From contig CM030941.1 of NCBI GenBank assembly GCA_018136815.1, positions 3,082,984-3,146,983 of the forward strand: a DNA stretch of 64,000 nucleotides, in the 5' to 3' direction. A program made the position numbers and the translations under genes. Source of the stretch: Isochrysis galbana. Lineage: Eukaryota > Haptophyta > Isochrysidales > Isochrysidaceae. Positions 52,450 to 63,216 of the stretch are shown one piece after another (within the stretch, counting starts at the first letter, position 1; each line of letters opens with the position of its first letter). The notes beneath the pieces are model-generated. The model saw only the letters and a list, made by a program, of their open reading frames with translations. It was not told where the DNA came from and did no database searches.

Positions 52450-54977
52450 GGAGATGGCCAAGCCCGCCAATATCCATCACTCTCCGCCGCTCCCGCCGCG
52501 CCTGCCGCCGATCGATCCCCTTCCGTCCCCTCGCATATCGAGCCAGTGGTCATGCTCGATCCTCGATCCGTCACAAACGCGCTAGTGGTGTAGAGATTGA
52601 AGTTGAGACGTGGTCTCTCGGCGGGGGTACCACGTTTAGAATTGTCGTTTTGTAGAGCATCTTGGTGCTTGTTGGCTAGCATTCCTAGATCCTAGACCTA
52701 GACACATACACCGGACGAGCCATGCACAAACCGCGCACCCCCCCTTTGCGCGGGGTTGACGAATTGGAATGGCCCATAGGGCCTGAGGGCAATGAGGAAG
52801 GAGGCAGACCGGCGGCAGGCGCGGCGGAGGGGCTGGTGAGGCAAGGCGAGTTTGTAGGGTACGAATGTTACGAGAGTGAGAGCGACGAGAGCGAGAGCGA
52901 CGGATGACGACTGACGACAGGACGTCGGACAACGATGCAAAAAACCACAGGATGCACCGACTCACGAACGCACCAGAATCATTCACCCAAACCAAGCAAA
53001 ACGTGAAATAACCGAGACCCCACATCGCCGGTAACTCAAACACGTCGCGAGAGACGGAGAGAGAGAGAGAGCGAGCGAGCGAGAGAGAATCCAAAGCGAT
53101 GGTCGGAGCGTGTCTTCGCTTTGGATTTCCCACCAAGGCGGAAAGTCGAAGAGGAACGTTATGTCGCGCAACCGCGGCGATCACATTGGATACAGATCGC
53201 AGCGAGGTATCCTTGCAATCGAAGAAATCTTGCTGTTGAGCGTGGACCTTCTAGACGTTTCTATCGAGCAACCCTGAGTAGCAACCAAGGGAGGAGAAAA
53301 CCAAAAACCAACGGGACCAAGGGCTTTCCGCTTTCATGCAACTTGCATCAAGGGGAAAGATAACCCAAAACCAAAGCAGCGAATCTAAATCAATCTCCAA
53401 GGGGAGATGGCAAACTAAGGACCAAGGAGAAAGATTCCCTCACCCAAGCAGCGAACCTAAATCGATCTTCAAGGGGAGATGGCAAACCAAACCTGATTGC
53501 CCCCAAAAGCAGGTAAAGAAACGCGGGGAGATAGCGAATTAAACCTTTTGCGAGGCGCCTGGGAGGAAGACAGGTGGGGGAACTTCCCTTCCCTTCGAGA
53601 GAAAGAGAGAGGGCGCTCCAGAACCCTAGATCCTAGGCGTCCACGCGAAGTTTTTGACCGAGAACGAGAACGAGAGAATTATAACGATAAATACCGAACG
53701 ATGAGAAGAGAGAAGCCTGACGAGCGTCGATTCGCGAATGCGACAGGGGTAGGGGCTCCGTCGCCGATGAAGGCTACGGACCACAACACTAAAGTTCTAC
53801 TCGCACTACAAGAAAAACTCTAACACTCTAACGCATCTCTTGGTCGTTGATTATTTGGACTCGTAGTAAGTAAGAAATTATTCCAACATTATATCGAACG
53901 GGCCCTGCAAAGCCCGCCCACCGACAAAAGGAGAATCACCGTGTACATGCTAGGAGCCATCCACAGACCGCCACCAACATGATACCGGAGTTGATTTGAT
54001 GGTGAACCAGCTACCTAAGAATTTCGAATCGCACATAAGCACGACGGCGTGGATAGACTTCGCAGCTATGACGCAACCCACTCGCCCGGCTGCATCAAGC
54101 AGCCTACCATACGGCCACCTCAAGTCGCCTCGGATCGTTGGAGACCGCAACCGCCCCTAGTCTAGAAGGCCGCGCTCCTACGTCGTCCGCCTAGAGAGCT
54201 CGTCAGCCAGTAGGCCTGTCATCGTGTGGTACGGGCGCCCAGGGCAGTACTCCGGCGGTGGGCGTGTCCCACGAAACAACATTCGGATAATGATCGTCCC
54301 AGAAAACGTCACGTGCACCAGCATACGGCCGGGCAACATGGCGCGCCGAGGCTCGGAGGACGCTCTGGGAATGGGTGGTTGGATCGGCATCTCGCCGACC
54401 TAGAGTGAGGCGAGAACAATCAATATGGCATCTGGCGATGCCCAATAGCGCGCGGTTCCGCGCTCCTTTTGCTATCGATCCATCATACAATCGATCTCAC
54501 AGCCACAGCAATGGCTAGCCGACGCGCTCATACGCGCCGGCCCAATTGCGCCTTCATCCTTCGAGCGCCGAGTAGCATCACGTGAGGGGCGGCCATTGCC
54601 CCTCCAATGCCACCCACTGCGGTCATGCTACTTCCCAGTCATCATCATCGATCATGCAACATGCGAAAATACAGCATCAAGGCGGCTCACACGAGGGGCG
54701 GCGCGCGTCTCGCACCACACGCTCGCGGGTTCTCGCCTTGCCAAATGTAGTACGTAGCAAGCGAGGAAGGACTTAGAGGGACGAGGGGCATATGCATACC
54801 CGCCGGTCAGGCGTCGTTGCGTCTCCTTCGCCCAAAAGACCACCTATCCTCTGCCTTTCTGCCCGCCCGGCGCAACCTCTCATCCACATGCTTCCCTCAA
54901 ACCAATCCCAGACGTTCGTTCCGCGGCCTATTGGATGCCCTACGGCCCGCCCGGACATAGCCCACCGGCATCCCCGA
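52450..54977. other. Gene-poor stretch with short repeats
   Basis: Downstream retroelement-like sequence to about 52620, then nothing recognised. An imperfect direct repeat of about 80 bp lies at 53373-53510 (AGGGGAGATGGCAAAC twice). The minus frame at 53950-54150 (AGRVGCVIAAKSIHAVVLMC, SKFLGSWFTIKS) faintly recalls a retrotransposon endonuclease strand pair, but the surrounding frames break. No host gene recognised. Confidence 0.4.
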
Positions 54978-57860
54978 TCACAGGGCCGGCTCGTCGTCGA
55001 GGCGGGTATCGGCGCTTCGCCCTCCGCGCACCCCAAAATTTACGGCAAGGCGTACCGACTGCGCCGAGCGGAGCAGCGGCACGCGCAGCAAACCGCTCTC
55101 ATCATCATAACTAAAGCCGTAGATGGGATCGCCGTTGGCGCGCACCTCGAGCGGCTTCGGCTTGCAGAAAGCGACAAACTCATCCGAGGCGGACAAAGCG
55201 ACGCGCGCCTGCACGCCCGTGCGCATCCGGCGCTGCGCAAGTGTGGACGACATGATGGCACCGCCGCCATTGAGCATCGAGGCGAGACCCAAGGGTGCCC
55301 ACTCGACGGTCGCCACAAGCGGGCCGCGGCGGAGGGGTTGACGCTGGATCGGCGAAAGGGAGAAGATTTCCCACTCCTTGGCGCCGAGCGTCACGTCGAA
55401 GAAGTCGGCGTCTCCAGATTTTGCGGCGGCGTTGGCGCCGGTGGGCGTGAGACGGCGGACGGTGGAGCGCTGGTGCGCATAGACAGCAAACCCGTCAGGA
55501 CTGCGCGCGTGCTTCCAACCCTCGACGTCGGCCGCGCTTAGGCGGGCGCAAACCGGTACGGCGCGCGCCGCGTCGCCAACGAACTCGCGCCGCTTACGAT
55601 CCCAGCGCGAGCCCTGTACGTTGAAGGCGGCGAGCACGGCGGTATGCGTATTGAGATTGAAGACCGTCAGTGCCGACTTGCCGTCTACGTTTGGGTCGGA
55701 GAAGAGCACACCCCGTGTGGGCCGGCCTGGCTGCTTGCAGCGGAGGACGCCACCGTCGGGCAGCACGAGCTTGCGCAGCAGCTCGGCGCCATGCTCACCC
55801 GGCTTGTCCGATACGTAGACGGAGCAGCCGCCAACGGCGCGCGCGGCGGCGTGGAGGGGCGCGTCGGGGTGGGTGGAGGTGAACATGTCCCAGTCGGGGG
55901 TTCCGATCTCGCCTAGCAAGAATGAGTTGTAGGCCACGTCGCGCAGGTGGACGGGGTGGGATTCGGGCTCCGACGGGTAAAAATCGTCGGCGGCACGGAT
56001 CACTGAGGTAGTGCGGTAGGCGAACCAATTCTCCGACGAGTGGCACATGCAATTGATGCATTTGTCGTCGCCAAAGTGGTACGAGACGGACTCCTCCATC
56101 GCACGTACGTAGGCGGCGACGTGTTCTGAGCCGCCAAATGGGCCGAGTCCCGACTGCCCATCCACCTTGACACCGTCGACTCCCGCCGCGGCCAAGTAAC
56201 CGTGCATGCCGGAGTAGAAGTGCGGCAGCTTGTCGGGCCGTACGGCACCAACACCAAAGATGGCCGCCGGATCCCACAAAAGGGCGGGCTCCACCTCGAG
56301 CAACCCTCTCGCCGGCTTCGGCCAAACAGTTTGCGCTGCCAAGTGGCTCATCGCTGCGGAGGTGGTGGAGACACCGCCCCAGTAGCCGCCGAGCGTGTGC
56401 CAGCAGAAGACTGACTCGACGCCATGCGCGCCCTTGAGTTCGTCGACGAGGCCCTTGAGAGAGGTGCCGCCCTCGGCATCCTCGAACTTGGGATTGGCGC
56501 GGAACGAGCTCAGCCTTTTGTTGAATGGCGTCTCCGCCGCAAAGAAGGCGCCGAGCGGCTTGCGCAGCAGCGAGCGCGATAGCAGCGCCCACGTGCGCAC
56601 AGCAAGTGCATCGGCGGGCGCGTGGTGTACAAAACGGCGGTAGGCGGACGCGACAATCGAGAGAAGCGGGTTGGCCGAGCGGCCCTTGGCTGGGTCATTG
56701 AGCGGCGCCTCGGCGTCGCCTTCAATCTCGTCGGGCAGCGCGAGCCCGGCGGAGGCGGAGGCGAGCAGCTCGGCCTCGGAACCCGGCTCGGCAAGCTCAT
56801 CGTGAACCGACTGCCACCCGTCGTCGATAATCACCTTGCGCGCGGGCGTACCTAGATCGGCGAGCGAGCGCACGCCGGTGCGCACGCCGTGCGCGTCGAC
56901 GTGCTGATAGAAGGCGTCCCATGTGCACCAGCCGAAGCGATCAAGATCGGTGCTCGGCTGCTTGGCGGCACGTACGTCGAAGGTGCCGAGCCGTGCGGCT
57001 GCCGCCTCCATTGCACCGCTTACAAGTGCGTAGGGATCGGCACCGGCACAAATGTACAGGGCGGGCGCGACGGTCTCGGGAAGCTCGGCGGGACCACCGG
57101 CCGCAAGTTGGGCTGTCAGAGTCTGCGCTCCGCCGCGGCCAGTGCCGCCACGGAGCGTCGCGCGCACGCCACCGTGCACTAGCGGCAGCAGCAGGGCGTA
57201 GGCGCCATCATCAAGCTCGAGCAGCAGCATCTGCGTCTCGGCGGGCACGTCAGAGGCGGCTGAGCCGAAGGAAGGACCCATCCACCAGCGCTTTGTGCGC
57301 GCAAGCGCGAGCAGCCGGCGGCAGCGCAGTTTGCCGAGCGGCACCACCTGCCTTCTGCGCGAATCGGCGGAGGAAAGGTCGAAGAAGCCATCCATCTCGC
57401 CTATCTGCCTGTCGGAGGGCGAGAGTCTTCCGATCTTCTCGAGTAGCGCGAAGGAGCGGCCGCCCACGCGGCAGAGCAGAGCTCCTTCTTCCACCCAGAC
57501 GTTTGGTCGGACGGGAGGAGAGGGAGAGGGAGAGGGCCGGCGCGCGCTTCTCCGCCTAGTGGGCGGGGCATTGCGTGAGGGTAGGAGGCGTGCGAGTGAG
57601 CTGATGGGTCGGCGGCGTGGCGGCTCACGCCGCTCGGCCGCCGGACTGAGAGGAGAGGAGAGAGAGGAGGGAGAAGTCGGAGAAGAGAGCGAGGTGGAGG
57701 AGGAGAGAGAGGGGGAGGAGAGAGAGAGGGGAGGAGAGAGAGAGGAGGAAGGGGAGGGGCAGCGGAGCAGGCGCGGAAGCGCAGGCCCTCTCGCCTCGCG
57801 CCCTAGCGGCAGCGTCACCAAGGCGGGAGAGGAGAAGAGAAGGGCCATCGCCAGCCACAT
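54978..57860 (-). CDS. GH36 raffinose synthase / alkaline alpha-galactosidase-like protein
   Basis: A single exon of 960 residues. Family enzymes transfer or hydrolyse alpha-galactosyl groups (raffinose-type sugars). The start MWLAMALLFSSPALVTLPLG looks like a signal peptide, followed by a low-complexity Ser/Pro/Arg stretch to about residue 120. An N-terminal beta domain precedes the barrel: DRFGWCTWDAFYQHVD, KVIIDDGWQSVHDE near 345, SVFCWHTLGGYWGGV, GVDGVKVDGQSGL with the expected nucleophile Asp567, NCMCHSSENWFAY, and FLLGEIGTPDWDMFTSTHP. The C-terminal domain has GVLFSDPNVDGKSALTVFNL and FNVQGSRWD. Plant enzymes are about 750-800 residues; the excess is the N-terminal low-complexity part. 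Start chosen at the first ATG after the C/T-rich leader. Confidence 0.9.
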   Translation of the reverse strand: MWLAMALLFSSPALVTLPLGREARGPALPRLLRCPSPSSSLSPPLSLSSPSLSSSTSLSSPTSPSSLSSPLSPAAERREPPRRRPISSLARLLPSRNAPPTRRRSARRPSPSPSPPVRPNVWVEEGALLCRVGGRSFALLEKIGRLSPSDRQIGEMDGFFDLSSADSRRRQVVPLGKLRCRRLLALARTKRWWMGPSFGSAASDVPAETQMLLLELDDGAYALLLPLVHGGVRATLRGGTGRGGAQTLTAQLAAGGPAELPETVAPALYICAGADPYALVSGAMEAAAARLGTFDVRAAKQPSTDLDRFGWCTWDAFYQHVDAHGVRTGVRSLADLGTPARKVIIDDGWQSVHDELAEPGSEAELLASASAGLALPDEIEGDAEAPLNDPAKGRSANPLLSIVASAYRRFVHHAPADALAVRTWALLSRSLLRKPLGAFFAAETPFNKRLSSFRANPKFEDAEGGTSLKGLVDELKGAHGVESVFCWHTLGGYWGGVSTTSAAMSHLAAQTVWPKPARGLLEVEPALLWDPAAIFGVGAVRPDKLPHFYSGMHGYLAAAGVDGVKVDGQSGLGPFGGSEHVAAYVRAMEESVSYHFGDDKCINCMCHSSENWFAYRTTSVIRAADDFYPSEPESHPVHLRDVAYNSFLLGEIGTPDWDMFTSTHPDAPLHAAARAVGGCSVYVSDKPGEHGAELLRKLVLPDGGVLRCKQPGRPTRGVLFSDPNVDGKSALTVFNLNTHTAVLAAFNVQGSRWDRKRREFVGDAARAVPVCARLSAADVEGWKHARSPDGFAVYAHQRSTVRRLTPTGANAAAKSGDADFFDVTLGAKEWEIFSLSPIQRQPLRRGPLVATVEWAPLGLASMLNGGGAIMSSTLAQRRMRTGVQARVALSASDEFVAFCKPKPLEVRANGDPIYGFSYDDESGLLRVPLLRSAQSVRLAVNFGVRGGRSADTRLDDEPAL

Positions 57861-58639
57861 GGTGGGGCGGGGGGAAGAGAGAGAGAGAGAGAGAGAGAGA
57901 GGGAGTGAGAGAGAGAGAGAGACCGCTGAATGTTCCAAAGAAAGAATTGGTGTGAGGAGAAGGAAATATGAGTGGGAGAGAGCTTGCGGAAGAAGAGAGC
58001 GGGGCTGCTGTACGGAGGAGAGGACGGAAGGAGAGAGGGAAGGGAAGGGCCTTTTATGAGGAAAGAGGGGCCGCTGTACAGTCTGTGGGAGAGGGGACGG
58101 GGGAGAGAGAGGGGAGAGAGAGAGAGAGAGAGAGGGAGAGGAGGGGGTGCGGGGACAGGTGGTCCCACTGGGGAAAGAAAAGAGGAGAGCAGAGAGAGAA
58201 GAGAAGAGAAGAGAGGGGGGGAGAAGAGGGGGAGAAGGCCGTGGTGCGGAGAAGAGACGAACTCTCTCTCGTTCTCTCCGCCAGAGTACAGAAAGAAAAG
58301 TCGAAGGGAGAGGAAAGTAGACGAAGGGGGAGGGGGCGAGGAGAGGGACACGCGTTCGCGGCGGGAACGTCGTCCAGCGACAGTGTACCCCGCGGTTAGA
58401 AGAGAGGGCGCGCGGGGGGGGCGAGGCGCGCGGGGGGGGAGGGGGGGGAGGGAGGGAGCCGCGGGGGGGATCGTATCTCCCCGCTTCGTCAGCCACAGGA
58501 GGCGGACGGATCTCGTCTCCCCCCCCGCGCGCAGATCGTCCCCCCCCCGCGCGCAGATCGTTCCCCCGCGCGCGCGCGGACGAAGCTTCGGCGAAGTTCG
58601 ACGAGCCTCGCCGCGGCGGCCTCGCGCGCCGCCGCCGCC
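57861..58639. promoter_or_regulatory. Leader and low-complexity 5' flank of the GH36 gene
   Basis: On the sense strand it is nearly pure C/T, with GA tracts on the plus strand at 57879-57922 and 58104-58142. Farther out are GC-rich blocks with GCGCGCAGATCGT repeated three times (58528-58562). The open frame upstream of 57860 is compositional. Confidence 0.5.
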
Positions 58640-58731
58640 GCGCTCGACCCTTTTGTTTTAGAAGTCGTCTGCGTTTCTATGTCCCCTTCTTGTAGTATAG
58701 TCTGTCTAGTCACCGTCGCATCATCCTACAT

Positions 58732-58891
58732 CCTAGATGGGAAATACGTATTTACCGTATTTGGCTAGAGACCAAAGACATATGTATTTGGCTGTATTTG
58801 AAGCGTGTCCTGGGTTGTAGGCCTCGAATGTATTTGAAATGTATTTGGTATTTGCATGCCCCTGCACCGTGCACCGTATTTCCCATCTAGG
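58732..58891. mobile_element. 160-bp MITE with 17-bp TIR and 8-bp TSD
   Basis: TIR CCTAGATGGGAAATACG at both ends, flanked by TCCTACAT (58724-58731 and 58892-58899). The interior repeats GTATTTG motifs and has no ORF. The 8-bp TSD and short TIR fit a hAT-derived MITE. Confidence 0.82.
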
Positions 58892-58910
58892 TCCTACATC
58901 CTACATTCGC

Positions 58911-59778
58911 AACTAAGTTTATACTTGGTTCACCCATGGCGGGGCACGAGCCCCCCCCTCTCTCCACTCCTCCCCCGCCATGGGGGAGGAACCACCCACT
59001 CTCCTGGCATGCCTGATGGCTTGCCAGGAGCACACTGCCATGCTGACCCATCCCTCTCCCCACAGGCACGCCTGATTCGCCCGCCCTGGCCTGTCGTGGC
59101 CAGCCCATCCCTCTGACCAGCCCCTCCTCCCCCTGGGCCGCCCTGATCAGGACCCCCCAGCCAGCTCCAGTCGACTGGCAGGGGCTCGAGAGCCAGCGAT
59201 GGAGAGGCAGGAGGGGCCAGGGCCATGCCCCAGCCTCACCTGCCCCCTGAGCTGCGCTCCCAGGCCCCTGCTGGCCTCCTGGGGACCTGAAGAGGGGCCG
59301 CAGGCGCGCGCCATGGGCCCCCGCCGCAGGGAAGAGAGGAGGAAAAGGGAAGAGGGAGGGGAGGGGGGAGTGGCAGCTCTCCCCTCCGGTGTTTACGTGT
59401 CTTCTCGCCCCGTTTGGGTAAGAGAAGACGGGGGCGCCAGAACCAGGAGGGAAGGGCCGCGGCTCGCCGCGGCCACTCGCTCTTGCGAGGAGAGATTAGC
59501 GTTTCTGGGCTCCTATTCATGAGTGCCCCCCCCCCCTGCGTTGTTTTTACCCGAAAGGGGTTTTCCCCCAGCGTGGACTCGAGGAGAGGACGTGCTGGGG
59601 TGCGCGGGGTCGGTGCGTGCACTGGGGGGAGGACGAATATCGGGGGGAGGGGGCGGGGCCCCCTCCCCCCGGTAGCACTCGGACACCTGGCTCGTCAGGC
59701 ATGGCGAGATTCCGGGACGGAAAAGTTGTGTCCAATTAGCTAGTGGGGTTGGCTAGGATATAACATTAATTATTTTAT
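58911..59778 (+). mobile_element. Repeat A, full length, with 16-bp TSD
   Basis: Flanked by TACATCCTACATTCGC (58895-58910 and 59779-59794). 5' hairpin AACTAAGT-TTAT-ACTTGGTT, then CACCCATGG; 3' end GGATATAACATTAATTATTT plus TATT. Very similar to 60222-61075 and 17794-18674. Confidence 0.88.
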
Positions 59779-60221
59779 TACATCCTACATTCGCCTTCTT
59801 TGCCCTCGCCTCCCTTGTCACCTCCCTTGTCGCCTGCTTTCCTGCTTTGCCCCTCGCCTGGCTTACCTCCTTGCGCGCTCCTAGCGTTTTTAGGTTAAGT
59901 CGCGCGTTCAGGTATCGCCGGTGCAAGAAGGAACCACCCCCTTGTGTCTTGTGTGACCCTGATCTCCCCTCAGGTGTTGGCCATTGGATCATATCGTGGC
60001 GCTGATTTACTTCGGTCTTCATCAATTCACTTAAGGGTTTTCGAAAGATTCCGTCCTTACTCCTGTGCGTAACTGTCGCCCCGTCGGATCGTCCGTCGCC
60101 CCGTCGCTCTTTTGTCGGCATTCTCTTCCTGCTTGTTCGGTCTGTCAACAGGCAACAGGCAACAGGCAACAGGTCTCTGTGCGTTCCGTGATAAAGATAT
60201 GTAAGTGTGGAGAGTGTTGTC

Positions 60222-61075
60222 AACTAAGTTTATACTTAGTTCGCCCATGGGAGGGCACGAGCCCCCCTCTCTCTCCACTCCTCCCCTGCCATGGGGGAGG
60301 AACCACTCACTCTCCTGGCACGCCTGATGGCCTGCCAGGAGCACACAGCCCTGCTGACCCATTCCTCTCCCCACAGGCCCGCCTGACTCGTCCGCCCTCG
60401 CCCGTCGTGGCCTGCCCATCCCTCTGACCAGCCCCTCCTCCCCCTGGGCCGCCCTGATCAGGACCCCCCAGCCAGCTCCAGTCGACTGGCAGGGGCTCGA
60501 GAGCCAGCGAGGGAGAGGCAGGAGGGGCCAGGGCCATGCCCCAGCCTCACCTGCCCCCTGAGCTGCGCTCCCTGGCCCCTGCTGGCCTCCTGGGGACCTG
60601 AAGAGGGGCCGCAGGCGCGCGCCATGGGCCCCCGCCGCAGGGAAGAGAGGAGGAAAAGGGAAGAGGGAGGGGAGGGGGGAGCGGCAGCTCTCCCCTCCGG
60701 CAGAAACGTGTCTTCTCGCCCCGTTTGGGTAAGAGTAAGAGAAGACGGGGGCGCCAGAGCCAGGAGGGAAGGGCCGCGGCTTGCCGCGGCCACTCGCTTC
60801 GGCGAGGAGAGATTAGCGCTCCTGGGCCCCTATTCACGAGTGCCCCTCCCCCCTGCGTTGCTTTTACCCGAAAGGGGGTTTCCCCCAGCGTGGACTCGAG
60901 GAGAGGACGTGCTGGGGTGCGCGGGGTCGGTGCGTGCACTGGGGGGAGGACAAATATCGAGGGGAGGGGGCAGTGCCCCCTCCCCCCGGTAGCACTCGGA
61001 CACCTGGCTCGTCAGGCATGACGGGATTCCGGGACGGAAAAGTTGTGTCCAATTAGCTAGTGGGGTTGGCTAGGG
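60222..61075 (+). mobile_element. Repeat A, 3' tail missing
   Basis: Same 5' hairpin (AACTAAGT-TTAT-ACTTAGTT, 60222-60241) and body as its neighbour; it stops at GGGGTTGGCTAGG without the TTAT-rich tail or a TSD. The 5' end abuts the repeat G end exactly. The following 61076-61242 holds no recognised feature. Confidence 0.8.
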
Positions 61076-61242
61076 CGGGGAACGACAGCAAGGAGGGACC
61101 AAAGACCAAAGAGAGAGCAAGGCCCAAGGTGCGAAGGAGCGAAACAGAGGCGAGACAGGCCACAAAGGGGCGCGACGGCAAGGAACCCTTAGAGATCAAT
61201 ACACGAGGTGCGGTCATCAGACCTTCACTTGAATAGACCGTA

Positions 61243-62475
61243 AACTAAGTTTATACTTAGACGCGATGGAGCGCGCCGCCGCGACTCCCCTCTCCTTCGG
61301 GCCCCCCGCCGAGGGCGCCCCACCAGTGCCAGTTGCCTGACGCCCAGCACAAGGAACAAACACACATCAGCCGGTAGCCCGATGGCACAGGAGGAAGGTG
61401 AGAACCAGGCCGTCGAGAATCGGTACACACCGTCTGCCACTGGAAACCCACTACACCCAGCCCCTAAATAAATAAAATAATTAATGTTATATCCTAGCCA
61501 ACCCCACTAGCTAATTGGACACAACTTTTCCGTCCCGGAATCCCGCCATGCCTGACGAGCCAGGTGTCCGAGTGCTACCGGGGGGAAGGGGCACTGCCCC
61601 CTCCCCTCGATATTTGTCCTCCCCCCAGTGCACGCACCGACCCCGCGCACCCCAGCACGTCCTCTCCTCGAGTCCACGCTGGGGGAAAACCCCTTTCGGG
61701 TAAAAACAACGCAGGGGGGGGGGGGCACTCGTGAATGAGAGCCCAGAAGCGCTAATCTCTCTCGCCGAGGCGAGTGGCCGCGGCGAGCCGCGGCCCTTCC
61801 CTCCTGGTTCTGGTGCCCCCGTCTTCTCTTAACCAAACGGGGCGAGAAGACACGTAATCGCCGGAGGGGAGAGCTGCCACTCCCCCCTCCCCTCCCTCTT
61901 CCCTCTTCCTCCTCTCTTCCCTGCGGCTCTGGCCCATGGCGCGCGCCTGCGGCCCCTCTTCAGGTCCCCAGGAGGCCTGCAGGGGCCTGGGAGCACAGCT
62001 CAGGGGGCAGGTGAGGCTGGGGCATGGCCCTGGCCCCTCCTGCCTCTCCCTCGCTGGCTCTCGAGCCCCTGCCGGTCGACAGGAGCTGGCTGGGGGCTCC
62101 TGATCAGGGGGGCCCAGGGGGAGGAGGGGTTGGTCAGAGCGAGAAGCAGGCCAACGCGGGCCAGGGCGTGCGATCTGTGCCCGACTCTCAGGGAGAGTCA
62201 GGGCAGGCTGGGTGAGTCCCCCCTACATGCCAAGAGGCAGCGCAGGGGGGTGGATGGTTCTCGCCCCCCATGAGGGGAGTCGAGAGAGTGGGGGGGGCGC
62301 GAGGCCCCCCTCCATGGCGACCAATCATAAGATTAGTCCACTACACCCAGCCCCTAGGTAGAGCACGAGGGGACGAGCCGCAAGGCAGGTGGAGGGGGAG
62401 GGAAGGGAAGCGGGCGTGGCTGCGTAGATACTGTGCAGGGTCGCGCGCGCGGCGAGATTATTAAGAAGTTTTTTT
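61243..62475 (+). mobile_element. Repeat C with 19-bp TSD, hosting a repeat A
   Basis: Flanked by TTCACTTGAATAGACCGTA (61224-61242 and 62476-62494). It starts with the hairpin CTAAGT-TTAT-ACTTAG, then ACGCG and ATGGAGCGCGCC, a 24-residue frame (MERAAATPLSFGPPAEGAPP...). Without the nested repeat A it is about 360 bp and ends GGCGAGATTATTAAGAAG plus nine T. 5' end as in the ORF1 at 51817, 3' end as after the LINE ORF at 10141: an internally deleted LINE. Confidence 0.85.
61467..62337 (-). mobile_element. Repeat A relative nested in repeat C, 19-bp TSD
   Basis: Flanked by CCACTACACCCAGCCCCTA (61448-61466 and 62338-62356). The 3' part matches repeat A; the 5' ~200 bp differ and begin with the hairpin ACTAATC-TTAT-GATTGGT then CGCC and ATGGAGGGGGGCCTCGCG. 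It is a hybrid of an A body and another 5' module. Confidence 0.82.
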
Positions 62476-62496
62476 TTCACTTGAATAGACCGTATA

Positions 62497-62715
62497 TGCG
62501 CCGCGGAATATTACTCCACGTGGAGGTGGCACAAGGCGTATATAGATTTAAGACTTTTCACGGGCATGGCGGCATCAGACCACCACCCGGTGGTGGCGAC
62601 CTTTGCGATTGCCCCTCCCAGACGGGCGACTGAGATCGAGGCCAAGATACCGCAGGAGGTGCTAGACGACCCGGAGGCACGCGAGATAATAAACCTCCTC
62701 ACGCCGTGCATGTAG
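62497..62715 (+). pseudogene. LINE endonuclease domain fragment
   Basis: The plus frame gives STWRWHKAYIDLRLFTGMAA, then SDHHPVVATFAIAPPRR, then AKIPQEVLDDPEAREIINLL and a stop. SDH-x-PV is the C-terminal signature of the APE-type endonuclease of non-LTR retrotransposons. The upstream part is lost where repeat C inserted. Confidence 0.65.
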
Positions 62716-62739
62716 CGGCTCGTTTTTTAAGATTTTTTT

Positions 62740-63216
62740 TTCATAAAGCGATACAAGCTTTGGGCTTCGGCCCCGGGTACTCTAGATGGTTAGCACTATC
62801 AACAAACGTTGACTCACTCCCGACCCGATGGATCAAGGCCAACGGGAGGCGGAGCAATCCCTTCACGATCCATTGCAGTATGCGTCCCGCTGGTGGAGTG
62901 TGGTGGATGTGGCTGTGGAGGGTGAGATGGGTGTTGTGTTCCAGCATGGTGGTCTCCATGTGGTCTGTACGTGCGCTGTTCGCGGTGATGCGGGGGCGTG
63001 GCGTGGCGGCTCCTGTGCCCACCTCACTGCTTCATGGGACTCCTAGTGGAAGACAAGAAAGGAATGAATCGCACCATGTGGCTGGGCGTGTCGTCTGGGC
63101 GCGGTCGCTTCGGCGACAGCGGGGTGTCCATCAGCAGTTCGTCCATCTCCGCGAGTGCGGCGGCAGCGAGGGAGGGAGGCGGCGCGCGCTCCATGACCCT
63201 ATCGTTTTAACGATAG
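62740..63216 (-). mobile_element. Short element with 5' hairpin and ORF1-like start
   Basis: On the minus strand it begins with the perfect palindrome CTATCGTTTTAACGATAG (63199-63216), then GGTC and the ATG at 63194. The frame MERAPPPSLAAAALAEMDEL includes LSPKRPRPDD, like the 51817 ORF, and stops after about 56 codons. The far end is A/T-rich near 62715-62745. No TSD found. Confidence 0.55.

Larger units (their letters stand above)
58640..60215 (-). repeat. Repeat G copy split by a MITE and repeat A
   Basis: Pieces 58640-58723 and 59795-60215 align on the minus strand with 47100-47600. The junction matches TCGCATCATCCTA..ATTCGCC at 32133-32150. The MITE (58732) and repeat A (58911) fill the gap. 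CAACAGG is repeated four times near 60148-60175. Confidence 0.7.

Noticed and set aside
53950-54490. Minus-strand retrotransposon endonuclease
   Set aside because: Only faint resemblance in one short stretch; frames break and no SDH-x-PV or other catalytic motif is seen.
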